From Ruminococcus sp. (GTDB lineage: Bacteria; Bacillota; Clostridia; Oscillospirales; Ruminococcaceae), in assembly GCA_014799805.1 (NCBI GenBank), contig JAAVHJ010000008.1, forward strand, positions 22,788-86,787: a stretch of DNA of 64,000 nt, given 5' to 3'. Below are positions 20,497-30,082 of this stretch, in pieces. Under the pieces are notes generated by a model. The model did not search any database and was not told where the DNA came from. It was given only the letters and a program-made list of their open reading frames with translations. Numbering within the stretch: position 1 is the stretch's first letter; every line of letters begins with the position of its first letter. The position numbers were made by a program, and so were the translations under genes.

Positions 20497-20762
20497 GTGA
20501 AAGAAAGGTGTTTTTTTATGGATCATATTAATCAGCAAAATTTAGACGGCTTATTAAAAGTCGTTAGTCAAAAATTAGGCATTCCGCCTGAACAGCTTCA
20601 ACAAGAATTAAAAGCAGGAAAATTTGATAATGCAATCAAAAACATGAGCCAGTCTGACGCAAGTAAATTTCAACAGGCAATTAAAAATCCTCAAATCGTT
20701 GAAAAACTCATGAGTACACCACAGGCAAAAGCAATTTATCAGAAATTAACAGGCGGTCAATA

Positions 20763-20763
<1 letters not shown>
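20497..20763 (+). CDS. Small conserved-looking hypothetical (helical, Q/K-rich); likely start 20518
   Basis: MDHINQQNLDGLLKVVSQKLGIPPEQLQQELKAGKF; RBS gaaaggtg; coupled to next ORF. Confidence 0.75.
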
Positions 20764-21122
<359 letters not shown>

Positions 21123-21145
21123 ATTAATAGTATTATATTTAAGAG

Positions 21146-21451
21146 GTGATAGGCATGGCACGTTATCCACAACAAAGTTTTGATGCAATGCGACAAGATG
21201 CAATTCGGCGTTCTAAAGAAATGCAACGCCGTGCTATGCCTCCATTACCTCCAGAATCATTTTCATCTATGCCACCAAAACCTAAACCAAAATCAGACCT
21301 GCTGGAACATTTGCATTTATCAGAAGATTTAAAAAAAATGCTTACTGATTGGGACGGCGAAAAATTAGCTTTGTTAGCATTATTATATTTGCTCTACAAA
21401 GAAGGTGCAGAATTAGAATTATTAATTGCAATTGCATATATTATGCTATAA
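21146..21451 (+). CDS. Hypothetical protein, Pro/Met-rich N-terminus, hydrophobic C-terminus
   Basis: RBS gaggtgat; same-strand cluster. Confidence 0.75.
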   Translation: MIGMARYPQQSFDAMRQDAIRRSKEMQRRAMPPLPPESFSSMPPKPKPKSDLLEHLHLSEDLKKMLTDWDGEKLALLALLYLLYKEGAELELLIAIAYIML

Positions 21452-21495
21452 TAACATAATATTATAGCATAGTATTAACACAAGGGGCGAAAATA

Positions 21496-21759
21496 ATGGA
21501 TTTTTTAAGAAATTATTTTTATTGGCTATTATGGATAGCAGGCATTTTATGTCTTTTGATTTTTTATTTCTTTCATAAAAAACGTATCAGAGCATTTTTA
21601 TTAGGCAGTAGTACAGGATTAATTTTATTATTTTTATTACATTTTTACGGCGAAACAATTGGCTTTGCACCGACATTATGCACAACAAATTTATTAACAT
21701 GTGGTATATTTGGCATACCAGGGGTGGCATTATTAATTTTAACACAGGCTTTTTTATAA
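21496..21759 (+). CDS. BofA-like small membrane protein (pro-sigma-K processing inhibitor family)
   Basis: Two TM segments and C-terminal NLLTCGIFGIPGVALLILTQAFL resembling BofA. Confidence 0.65.
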   Translation: MDFLRNYFYWLLWIAGILCLLIFYFFHKKRIRAFLLGSSTGLILLFLLHFYGETIGFAPTLCTTNLLTCGIFGIPGVALLILTQAFL

Positions 21760-21770
21760 TCATATCAATA

Positions 21771-21812
21771 AAAAAACTGCTCCCATGCCATTGGCAATGA
21801 GAGCAGTTTTTA
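21771..21812. terminator. Bidirectional terminator between bofA-like gene and rplL
   Basis: aaaaaactgctc...gagcagttttt. Confidence 0.85.
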
Positions 21813-21832
21813 TTTTAATCATACTAGAAATC

Positions 21833-22198
21833 TTACTTGATTTCGATAGTTGCACCAGCTTCTTCGAGCTTAGCCTTGAGTTCTTCAGCTTCAGCCTTAG
21901 AAATGCCTTCTTTCAAAGCCTTAGGTGCTTCTTCTACAACAGCCTTAGCTTCTTTCAGACCAAGACCGAGAACGTCTTTAACAGCTTTAATAACAGCCAT
22001 TTTCTTATCGCCGAAAGATGTAAGAACTACGTCAAATTCTGTCTTTTCTTCAACAGCTGCTACTGTACCTACAGGAGCTGCTGCAACTGCTGCTGTTACG
22101 CCGAATTCTTCCTGAATTGCTTCTACTAATTCTGCCAATTCCAGAACTGTGAGAGCCTTAATATCTTCAATAAACTTTTGTGTTTTTTCAGATGCCAT
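21833..22198 (-). CDS. rplL: 50S ribosomal protein L7/L12
   Basis: [41 protein letters not shown]. Confidence 0.98.
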   Translation of the reverse strand: MASEKTQKFIEDIKALTVLELAELVEAIQEEFGVTAAVAAAPVGTVAAVEEKTEFDVVLTSFGDKKMAVIKAVKDVLGLGLKEAKAVVEEAPKALKEGISKAEAEELKAKLEEAGATIEIK

Positions 22199-22290
22199 GA
22201 TAAAAATCTCCTTTTCAAAAAATTTAAATAATAATTTTAATTACTTGTTTTAGGCTACAAGCTTAGCACATTTCGCATAAATCAAAAAAC

Positions 22291-22809
22291 TTATGCAGTT
22301 TCTTCTGGTGCCTGGTCTTTGTCCACAACAGCCTGCAATAATGCAGCCAATTTCTGAATAGGACCTTGCAGAGAACCAACCAATTGGGCAAGCAATACAT
22401 CTTTGGACGGAATTTTAGACAGAGCCAAAATTTTCGTTTCGTCAAAATATTCACCCTCAACAGAACCTGCTTTTAATTTGAAGTTTTCAGATTTTTCAGC
22501 AAATTCACCCAGAATACGAGCTGGGGCTGTCTGGTCAGTTGCAGAAACTGCAATAGCAGTTGTACCATTCAGAACATCATCAAAATCTGTGATACCGTTT
22601 GCATTAAATGCACGCTTCAACATTGTATTTTTTTCAACAAAATACTTTACATCAGCTTCACGAAGTTCTTTTCTTAATTTTGTATCCTGTTCTACAGTAA
22701 TACCTCTGTAATCAACGAGAACAACAGAAACACTGTTTTTAAATAATTCAGACAATTCTGCAACTCTTGCTTGCTTAGATTCAAGAACCTTTGCACTTGG
22801 CATAAACAT
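22291..22809 (-). CDS. rplJ: 50S ribosomal protein L10
   Basis: VVLVDYRGITVEQDTKLRKELREADVKYFVEKNTMLKRA. Confidence 0.97.
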   Translation of the reverse strand: MFMPSAKVLESKQARVAELSELFKNSVSVVLVDYRGITVEQDTKLRKELREADVKYFVEKNTMLKRAFNANGITDFDDVLNGTTAIAVSATDQTAPARILGEFAEKSENFKLKAGSVEGEYFDETKILALSKIPSKDVLLAQLVGSLQGPIQKLAALLQAVVDKDQAPEETA

Positions 22810-22824
22810 TCACCTCCACATAGC

Positions 22825-22975
22825 AATGTAATATAACGCATCGTATGGAGAACAAAAACTCCCCTGTAAAGCACAGAGGAGCAGAAAAAGCTTGATAAAT
22901 CAATCTTAATTGCACTCCTCGGTTGGATTTATGATTGCTATCTACCAACTGTCTTTAGAATACGACTTTGTTATT
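22825..22975 (-). ncRNA. Ribosomal protein L10 leader (autoregulatory mRNA leader)
   Basis: Structured leader upstream of rplJ containing ...ttgataaatcaatcttaattgcactcctcggttgg... and ctcccctgtaaagcacagaggag hairpin. Confidence 0.75.
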
Positions 22976-23022
22976 ATAGCATATCTTAACATATTTGTCA
23001 AGTGTTTTTTCAAAAAAATTTT

Positions 23023-23910
23023 TTATCCTGGATTCTCAGAATTTTCAGCATTCTGAGAATTATTATTATTATTATTATTCTCTTCTATGGGAATATCAAG
23101 CATTAAATTATTATCACTGCTTGTTACTTTAGGCAATACACCGTCCCATTTATCAATTTGATTATATACAAGAACTTTATTAGACAACGATTCTTCAATT
23201 AATTTATTTGCATCAGCCTGTGCCTGTGCTTTTGTCAGAATTGCTTCTGCTTCTGCATTGGCAGCAATGACTTTTTTTTCAGCTTCTGCCTCTGCAATTA
23301 CAATTTGCTGTTTTTGTTCTGTTTGCGTTTTTAACAAATTCTGTTCTGCAACTTGTTTTGCTTCAATAGCGGCATTAAATTCTTGTGAGAAATCAAAATT
23401 GACGATATTAAATTTTTCAATATAAATTCCATAATCATTTAATTTAAAATCTAAATCTTCTTTTACTTCTTCTCCAACCGTCATACGTTCTGTGATTAAT
23501 TCTTCTGCTGTATATTTTGCAGTAATAGATTTCATGCATTCCTGCACAATGGGAGTAATTAAAATCGTTTCATAATCTGTCCCGACATTCTGATACATTT
23601 CAGCAGATTTATTTGCTACTAAACGATAATTTACAGCAATTGTACTGCTTACTGTTTGTAAATCTTTTGACACAGCGGAAGCAGGAGATTCATAGACTTG
23701 AATTTTATTAGAAACTACCTGCACATCTTGCACAAGTGGTACTTTCAAATGAAATCCTTCATCAAAGCTTTTAGAAACTTCTCCCAGTGTGATAACAACT
23801 CCTGTGTGACCTGCTGGCACAATCGTTGCCGCATCTAGTACCAGAACTACAGCTAAAATTGCAATAATAATTCCGATTGTAATTTTTGCTGATTTTGCTT
23901 TATTCATCAC
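23023..23910 (-). CDS. SPFH/prohibitin-family protein with poly-Asn tail
   Basis: N-terminal TM, VPAGHTGVVITLGEVSKSFDEGFHLKVP, A/E-rich coiled coil, ENNNNNNSQN tail. Confidence 0.92.
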   Translation of the reverse strand: MMNKAKSAKITIGIIIAILAVVLVLDAATIVPAGHTGVVITLGEVSKSFDEGFHLKVPLVQDVQVVSNKIQVYESPASAVSKDLQTVSSTIAVNYRLVANKSAEMYQNVGTDYETILITPIVQECMKSITAKYTAEELITERMTVGEEVKEDLDFKLNDYGIYIEKFNIVNFDFSQEFNAAIEAKQVAEQNLLKTQTEQKQQIVIAEAEAEKKVIAANAEAEAILTKAQAQADANKLIEESLSNKVLVYNQIDKWDGVLPKVTSSDNNLMLDIPIEENNNNNNNSQNAENSENPG

Positions 23911-23935
23911 AAAACCTCATTTCTTGCTATTAATT

Positions 23936-24814
23936 TTAAATTTTTTTACTCGTCAAATCAATCACAGACGGCGAATTTCTACGGTTTTGTAAATTTTTTT
24001 CTTTTTTAAATCTGCCGTCTTGAATTAAATCATAAACTGCTTTTTCGTCATTTTCAGACAATGCAGTCTTATATTTCTGCAAATTCGCAATTAAAATATC
24101 TATTTCCTGCATTAAGCTAGCCTTATTTTCCATAAATAAGCCTGTCCACATGTCCTCATTCATAGTGGCAATTCTAGTCATATCATGAAAACTGCCGCCT
24201 GAAAAACCGCTTTCTAATTCTAATACAGGACTTTGCACATAAGCACTGGAAACCACATGTGCAAGCTGTGAAGTATAAGCAATCATTCTGTCATGCATTT
24301 CAGGTGTTGTGATAACAAATCTGCGAAAACCAATTTGATGTGCAAAATTTTTGACTTCTGCAATCACATGTTTTGGGGTATTTTCTAAAGGAGTAATAAT
24401 AAAATTTGCCCCCTGAAATAACCCTTCATCAGAAACATCAAATCCAGCACGTTCTTTCCCTGCCATAGGGTGTGTACTCAAATAAGAAACTTGGTATTCT
24501 GCACAAAGCTTTGTCATTTCTTCAGGCAAGTCTGTTTTCACACCACTGACATCAATTATAATAGTCCCTGCTGATATCGTTTTAATATATTTTTTCACCC
24601 ATTCACGCACCAAATCAGGATATAAGCAAACAATAATCAAATCAAAATGACTGCAATCATCTTGTACAATTCCATCAATGGCATGTTCAGCAAGGGCTTT
24701 TTGCAAAGTTTTCTGACTTCTGTTCCAACCATAAACACTATGGTCAGTATAGGCATGAACGGCTTTGCAAATAGAACCACCAATCAGACCCATTCCAGCA
24801 ACTAAAATTTTCAT
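23936..24814 (-). CDS. tyrA: Prephenate dehydrogenase
   Basis: GMGLIGGSICKAVHA, DVSGVKTDL, THPMAGKERAGF. Confidence 0.92.
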   Translation of the reverse strand: MKILVAGMGLIGGSICKAVHAYTDHSVYGWNRSQKTLQKALAEHAIDGIVQDDCSHFDLIIVCLYPDLVREWVKKYIKTISAGTIIIDVSGVKTDLPEEMTKLCAEYQVSYLSTHPMAGKERAGFDVSDEGLFQGANFIITPLENTPKHVIAEVKNFAHQIGFRRFVITTPEMHDRMIAYTSQLAHVVSSAYVQSPVLELESGFSGGSFHDMTRIATMNEDMWTGLFMENKASLMQEIDILIANLQKYKTALSENDEKAVYDLIQDGRFKKEKNLQNRRNSPSVIDLTSKKI

Positions 24815-26607
24815 ACAGAAACCTCCTGTTTTTTCACCTTTTTTATTCTTTTATAAACAGTTACTTTCTTTTTTGTTTTTGGCTGTATCATAGGGATTTC
24901 AGGTTCCGTAACTGGTTTTATATCAGGCTTTGCTTCAAGTTTTTGTGTAACAGCCTCAATATCTGATATTAATGCATCAATTTTTTCTGCTTCTTCAGCA
25001 GATTTTTTTTCTTTCTTCGGCTGTAGTCTTGGAATTTTTTCTTCTGTAACAGATTTCTTTTTCTGTTCTGTCACAGATACAGCATCTGATTTTATTTTTG
25101 ATTTTTTCGATGTACTTTTTTTCTTTGGCTGTTCTGTCACAGATTCCACATCTGATTTTGTTTTTGATTTTTTCGATGTACTTTTTTTCTTTGGTTGTTC
25201 TGTTATAGATTCCACATCTGATTTAGTTTTTGATTTTTTTGATGTATTTTTCTTCTTTAGTTGTTCTGTCACAGCTTCCATATCTGATTTTGTTTTCGAT
25301 TTTTTTGATGTATTTTTCTTCTTTGGTTGTTCTGTCACAGCTTCCGTATCTGGTTCTGTTTTCGATTTTTTTGATGTATTTTTTTTCTTCGGTTGTTCTG
25401 CCGCAGATTCCACATCTGATGTGATTGCAACAGGAGTTTTTTTCTGCTGCTTTTTTCGTTTTGGAACAGGTTTATCTTGTTGTTCTGTCAATTTAACTGT
25501 CTGTAACAAAGTAGTTTGTTCAAAGCTCAAATCTGGTATATTTTCTTCTTTTGGTGTCATCAGTACCTCCGTAATCATCTGTGTTTCTAAAAATTCTGGA
25601 TTAGAATTTTCTTCTGATTCTATTACAGAATCATTTTTCTGCACATCACGTTGAAATAAATTTTGCATCATTCCAGAAATTTTATAAAAAAATCCAGCTT
25701 GTTGCTTGGAATCTTCTTTTGAAGTTTCAGAAACTGGCTTTATATCATCAGATAGCATATCTTTTTGTAATTCTTCTGTAATTTTCAAAAAACTAGTATC
25801 CTGAGATGACATCTCAGGAATTTCAGGCATATCTGATAAAACTGGTGTTTCTAATGTTTCGACATCTTCAAATACTTGCTGGAATTCATCTGACGCATTT
25901 TTTTCAGATAATTCAGATAATTCATCTTCCCAATTCTGAATATTTTCTGGTTCAGGTTCAGAAACCTGTATAACAATTTCTTCTTGTTTTGCATCTTCCG
26001 CCTGTTTTTTCATCTGTTCACGAATTTTAGCAGCTCTTTTCCGAACTTGTTCTTTTCGGATTTGTTCAGGTGTTTTAGGTGGCACAGACGCAAGCGTTTT
26101 TTCTAGCTGCTCCTGTCGGAGCTGTTCAACAACTCGGGTATCCCTTGGAATATCTGGCGGCAAATCTTCTTTAATTTCAATACGAAAATTTTTTTTGGGC
26201 GATTTTTTCTGTGAAGAATCCGTAATTGCTTTTTTCTTTTTTTTACTGGATTGATTCACAGATTTTTTGTCTGTTTTTGCAGTTGGCTTTCGCTCTGTGT
26301 CTGGTTTTGGCATAGCATCTTCTAAAAGCCTGTCATGCATACGCACAACAGGATTTTGAGAAGGTTCTTCTGAAAAATGACTAACAGGTTCAGGCTCAGT
26401 AACAACTTTTTTCCGTTTTGGTGGTTTGCTATAAACTGGCTTAGGAACAGGGGTAACTTGTTCTTGTTCCTGATTCATTTTTTCAACGATTTTATCAACA
26501 TGTTGTCTGGAGCGTTCACTTGCAGTAGATATATTTTTTGGTAATTTTTCATCTTCAGGCACTAGACCATTTAGTAAATCATTAATTTCATGCACTTTTC
26601 TTTTCAT
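24811..26607 (-). CDS. Low-complexity Lys/Ser/Glu-rich hypothetical protein with 22-aa tandem repeats
   Basis: Continuous 598-aa ORF overlapping tyrA start by 4 nt; repeated EQPKKKxTSKKSKTKSDVESVT. Confidence 0.8.
   Translation of the reverse strand: MKRKVHEINDLLNGLVPEDEKLPKNISTASERSRQHVDKIVEKMNQEQEQVTPVPKPVYSKPPKRKKVVTEPEPVSHFSEEPSQNPVVRMHDRLLEDAMPKPDTERKPTAKTDKKSVNQSSKKKKKAITDSSQKKSPKKNFRIEIKEDLPPDIPRDTRVVEQLRQEQLEKTLASVPPKTPEQIRKEQVRKRAAKIREQMKKQAEDAKQEEIVIQVSEPEPENIQNWEDELSELSEKNASDEFQQVFEDVETLETPVLSDMPEIPEMSSQDTSFLKITEELQKDMLSDDIKPVSETSKEDSKQQAGFFYKISGMMQNLFQRDVQKNDSVIESEENSNPEFLETQMITEVLMTPKEENIPDLSFEQTTLLQTVKLTEQQDKPVPKRKKQQKKTPVAITSDVESAAEQPKKKNTSKKSKTEPDTEAVTEQPKKKNTSKKSKTKSDMEAVTEQLKKKNTSKKSKTKSDVESITEQPKKKSTSKKSKTKSDVESVTEQPKKKSTSKKSKIKSDAVSVTEQKKKSVTEEKIPRLQPKKEKKSAEEAEKIDALISDIEAVTQKLEAKPDIKPVTEPEIPMIQPKTKKKVTVYKRIKKVKKQEVSV
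25060..25425 (-). repeat. 66-bp coding tandem repeat (about five to six copies)
   Basis: Repeated tgttctgtcacagattccacatctgattttgtttttgattttttcgatgtactttttttctttggt. Confidence 0.9.
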
Positions 26608-26613
26608 AAATTA

Positions 26614-27927
26614 TCAGCTCCGAATCTGACCATTTCCAGTAATACGATATTGCGTAGTCGTCAAAGCAAGTAATCCCATAGGACCCCTTGCATGCAATTT
26701 CTGTGTAGAAATTCCAATTTCTGCACCAAAGCCAAATTCTTCACCGTCTGTAAATCTCGTAGACGCATTGACATAAACAGCCGAAGAATCAACAGAATTC
26801 AAGAAATATTCTGCATTTGCCATATCTTGTGTGACAATACTTTCTGAATGATGTGTGCTGTATTTCAAAATATGATTCACAGCTTCTTCTACATTTTCAA
26901 CAATTTTAATTGCAATTTCATAATTAGAATATTCTTTGAAATAATCTTCTTCTGTTGCCAGAATCACATTATCACCAAGAATTTTTTTAGTCTTTTCACA
27001 ACCATGAATGATTACTTGATGGGTAGCAAATGCTTTTTGTATTTCAGGTAAAAATTTTTCTGCAATATTTTTATTGACAAGCAATGTTTCAATTGCATTG
27101 CAAACAGACGGTCTTTGTGTTTTAGCATTATCTGCAATTGCAACAGCCATTTTTAAATCTGCACTTTCATCTATGTAAACATGACAATTGCCAGCACCAG
27201 TTTCAATTACAGGCACAGTGGCTTGTTTGACAACAGCTTGAATTAAACCTGCTCCACCCCTGGGAATTAATACATCAAGATAACCATTTAAACGCATCAT
27301 ATCTGCCGCTGTTTCACGGTCCGTTTTTTCTACCAGCTGCACTAATTCTGCTGGCAATCCAACACTTATTAAAGCCTTTTGCATGACTTTCACAAGACAA
27401 GTATTAGAAAAAATGGCTTCTTTACCGCCACGCAAAATAACGGCATTGCCAGCTTTTAAACATAATACAGCTGCATCTACAGTTACATTTGGACGGGATT
27501 CAAATATAATCCCAATCACACCCATTGGCACACGTACTTGACGAATTCTAAGCCCATTAGGACGAATCCAACCACGCACTTCTTCGCCAATCACATCTTC
27601 CATGCCAGCAACTTTCAGCACAGCATTTGCAATATTTTGAATTCTGATTTTATCTAATTTCAATCTATCTTGCATGGCAAGGCTCATGTTATTTTTGACA
27701 GCAAGTTCTAAATCTTTCTGATTTGCAGAAATAATTTCTTCTGTAGCATCTAATAATGCATTAGAAATTGCTTCTAAAGCCTGATTTTTTAATACAGCCC
27801 CTGCTTTTGCAATCACATGACTAGCTTGCTTTGCCTTTTGTCCTAATTCTTCCATATAATTCATAATAAAATAACTCCTTTCATGATTTTGCAGCTGGAA
27901 AATAAGTTCCAATCTGTTCACCGTCAA
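26614..27927 (-). CDS. proA: Glutamate-5-semialdehyde dehydrogenase (likely start 27864)
   Basis: MNYMEELGQKAKQAS..., VPMGVIGIIFESRPNVTVDAA, VNASTRFTDGEEFGFGAEIGIST. Confidence 0.96.
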   Translation of the reverse strand: MTVNRLELIFQLQNHERSYFIMNYMEELGQKAKQASHVIAKAGAVLKNQALEAISNALLDATEEIISANQKDLELAVKNNMSLAMQDRLKLDKIRIQNIANAVLKVAGMEDVIGEEVRGWIRPNGLRIRQVRVPMGVIGIIFESRPNVTVDAAVLCLKAGNAVILRGGKEAIFSNTCLVKVMQKALISVGLPAELVQLVEKTDRETAADMMRLNGYLDVLIPRGGAGLIQAVVKQATVPVIETGAGNCHVYIDESADLKMAVAIADNAKTQRPSVCNAIETLLVNKNIAEKFLPEIQKAFATHQVIIHGCEKTKKILGDNVILATEEDYFKEYSNYEIAIKIVENVEEAVNHILKYSTHHSESIVTQDMANAEYFLNSVDSSAVYVNASTRFTDGEEFGFGAEIGISTQKLHARGPMGLLALTTTQYRITGNGQIRS

Positions 27928-28687
27928 ATAATTTATATAAATCTTCGGGATTTCTACCGTTCATAATAACCATATCTACGCCAGCAGTTGTTGCAATTTT
28001 TGCCGCTGTAATCTTAGTTGCCATACCACCAGAACCTAAACTACTTCCTGCACCACCAGCAAGATGTTCTATACTATCATCAATTTGATTCACAACAGAA
28101 ATCATTTCTGCATTTTGATTTTTATGCGGGTCTTCTGAATATAAACCGTCAATATCTGACAAAATAATTAATACTTCTGCACCAACAATTGACGCAACAA
28201 TTGCAGACAGGGAATCATTTTCACCTATTTCAAGCTCTAATTCATCAATTGCGACTGTATCATTTTCATTGACAATTGGCACAACACCCATTGCTGTGAG
28301 TGTATCAACAGCATTTCTCACATTGTCTACCCTATCTGGCGTACTAATAATTGTTTTCGTTAATAAAATCTGTGCAACTGTCACGCTATATTTAGAAAAC
28401 ATTTCATCATACACATGCATTAATTCGCATTGTCCAACTGCTGCCGCTGCTTGTTTCGTTGGTGTATCTTTGGGACGTTCTTTTAGATTTAATTTCCCGA
28501 CACCAAGACCCACTGCACCAGAAGAAACTAAAATAATTTCATATCCAGCGTTTCGTAAATCTGCAAGTACTCTTGTTAAATTTGTCATACGGCGAATATT
28601 TAATTTTCCAGTTTTATGTGCCAAAGTCGAAGTCCCTAATTTAATCACAATCCTTTTTTTATTTTTTAAATTTATCATAAATTTCAA
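27881..28687 (-). CDS. proB: Glutamate 5-kinase
   Basis: RIVIKLGTSTLA, SSGAVGLG, FNENDTVAIDEL-type segment, GSGGMATKITAAKIA; 268 aa, no PUA domain. Confidence 0.96.
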   Translation of the reverse strand: MKFMINLKNKKRIVIKLGTSTLAHKTGKLNIRRMTNLTRVLADLRNAGYEIILVSSGAVGLGVGKLNLKERPKDTPTKQAAAAVGQCELMHVYDEMFSKYSVTVAQILLTKTIISTPDRVDNVRNAVDTLTAMGVVPIVNENDTVAIDELELEIGENDSLSAIVASIVGAEVLIILSDIDGLYSEDPHKNQNAEMISVVNQIDDSIEHLAGGAGSSLGSGGMATKITAAKIATTAGVDMVIMNGRNPEDLYKLFDGEQIGTYFPAAKS

Positions 28688-28693
28688 ATCCTT

Positions 28694-29659
28694 TCAATTT
28701 ACTTGATTTATCGGCTTGCCGTTTAAATAACATTCTAAATTATGCACAACAATTTTAATTAATCTATCACGGGTTTCAACCGCAGACCACGCAATATGAG
28801 GCGTTATCAAGCAATTTTTTGCAGTTTTTAACGGCGTATCTGGAGACATTGGCTCTTGTACCAGAACATCAATACCAGCACCAGCTAATTTATTTTGATT
28901 TAATGCATTTGCTAAATCCTGTTCGCAGATAATTCCACCCCTAGCCGTATTAATTAAATACACCGTAGGTTTCATAAGTGCAAGTGTTTTTTGACAAATC
29001 AAATTTTCTGTCTGTTCCGTCAACGGACAATGAATGCTAATAATATCAGCAAGTTTAAAAATTTCTTCTTGAGAAACAAATTGATAGTTACAATTTTCTG
29101 AATTTTCTGGAATCGTTCTTGTATTTACAATCACTTGCATACCAAAAGCTTCAGCAACTTTTGCAACACGTTTGCCAATACTGCCATAGCCAATAATACC
29201 AAATATTTTACCATATAATTCATGTACTGGATAGGGAAAATAAGAAAATACTGGACTTCTTTCCCATTCGCCTTTTTTCACGGCTTCATGATATTTTGGC
29301 ATATTGCCTGCTAAATCTAACAACAACGCAAATGTATGCTGTACCACCCCATAAGTCGAATATTCTCCAGCATTGCAAACTGTAATATTTTTTTCTGTTG
29401 CTGCTTGTATATCAATATTATTATAACCTGTTGCAAATAAGCCAATATATTTCAAATTTTTACATTTTTCTATGACTTCTCTAGTAATTGGCGTTTTATT
29501 ACATAGCACAATATCTGCATCTGCAATTTTTTCTGCAACTTCCTCAGGCTTTGTTGTCCCGTTGCAAATGACTTGACCAAATCTTGAAAATTCATGTTCA
29601 ATTTGCTTTTGCATATCAGGTAACGCAAGTGTATCTCCGTCAGGAATGACAATTTTCAT
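28694..29659 (-). CDS. D-2-hydroxyacid dehydrogenase (NAD-binding)
   Basis: GKIFGIIGYGSIGKRVAKVAEAFGM, HCPLTEQTENLI, NTARGGII. Confidence 0.92.
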   Translation of the reverse strand: MKIVIPDGDTLALPDMQKQIEHEFSRFGQVICNGTTKPEEVAEKIADADIVLCNKTPITREVIEKCKNLKYIGLFATGYNNIDIQAATEKNITVCNAGEYSTYGVVQHTFALLLDLAGNMPKYHEAVKKGEWERSPVFSYFPYPVHELYGKIFGIIGYGSIGKRVAKVAEAFGMQVIVNTRTIPENSENCNYQFVSQEEIFKLADIISIHCPLTEQTENLICQKTLALMKPTVYLINTARGGIICEQDLANALNQNKLAGAGIDVLVQEPMSPDTPLKTAKNCLITPHIAWSAVETRDRLIKIVVHNLECYLNGKPINQVN

Positions 29660-29988
29660 TAAATTTCCTCCTGCTCATTTGCCCGTTTTATTTCTTCTTG
29701 TGTTTCTGAATTTTTAGATTTTTTATCTTTATCTACAGTAAGAGATAATATGAAAGCCAAAAATAATGCGATAAATTCAAATACACCAACACCATAAAAT
29801 AACGTTATGTTATCCTGTGCGATATACGGCAACAACGTACACGGAAATGCGATTGCTAATACTAAATAATACTTTTTTCGATAGCGAATAAACTGCATGC
29901 CAAATATTAAAATTGACAACAATGCTAAAAATACATGCAACCCTGTTTGAATCGGAAACAAACTATTAATAACTTCTGTTTTTTCCAA
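29659..29988 (-). CDS. Hypothetical membrane protein
   Basis: Three TM segments; starts/stops coupled with downstream gene. Confidence 0.65.
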   Translation of the reverse strand: MEKTEVINSLFPIQTGLHVFLALLSILIFGMQFIRYRKKYYLVLAIAFPCTLLPYIAQDNITLFYGVGVFEFIALFLAFILSLTVDKDKKSKNSETQEEIKRANEQEEI

Positions 29989-30082
29989 AATTATCAGCTC
30001 CTAATTTTTATGATTTATTTTTTATTTATGCTATTATTATATCACAAATAAATTCTAATTGCAATAGCAAGAATTTATTTTT

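Noticed and set aside
22692-22874. 60-aa ORF upstream of rplJ
   Set aside because: Overlaps rplJ start and the L10 leader; no coding signature.
25230-25654. Plus-strand ORFs antisense to the Lys-rich repeat protein
   Set aside because: Antisense artefacts of repeat composition.
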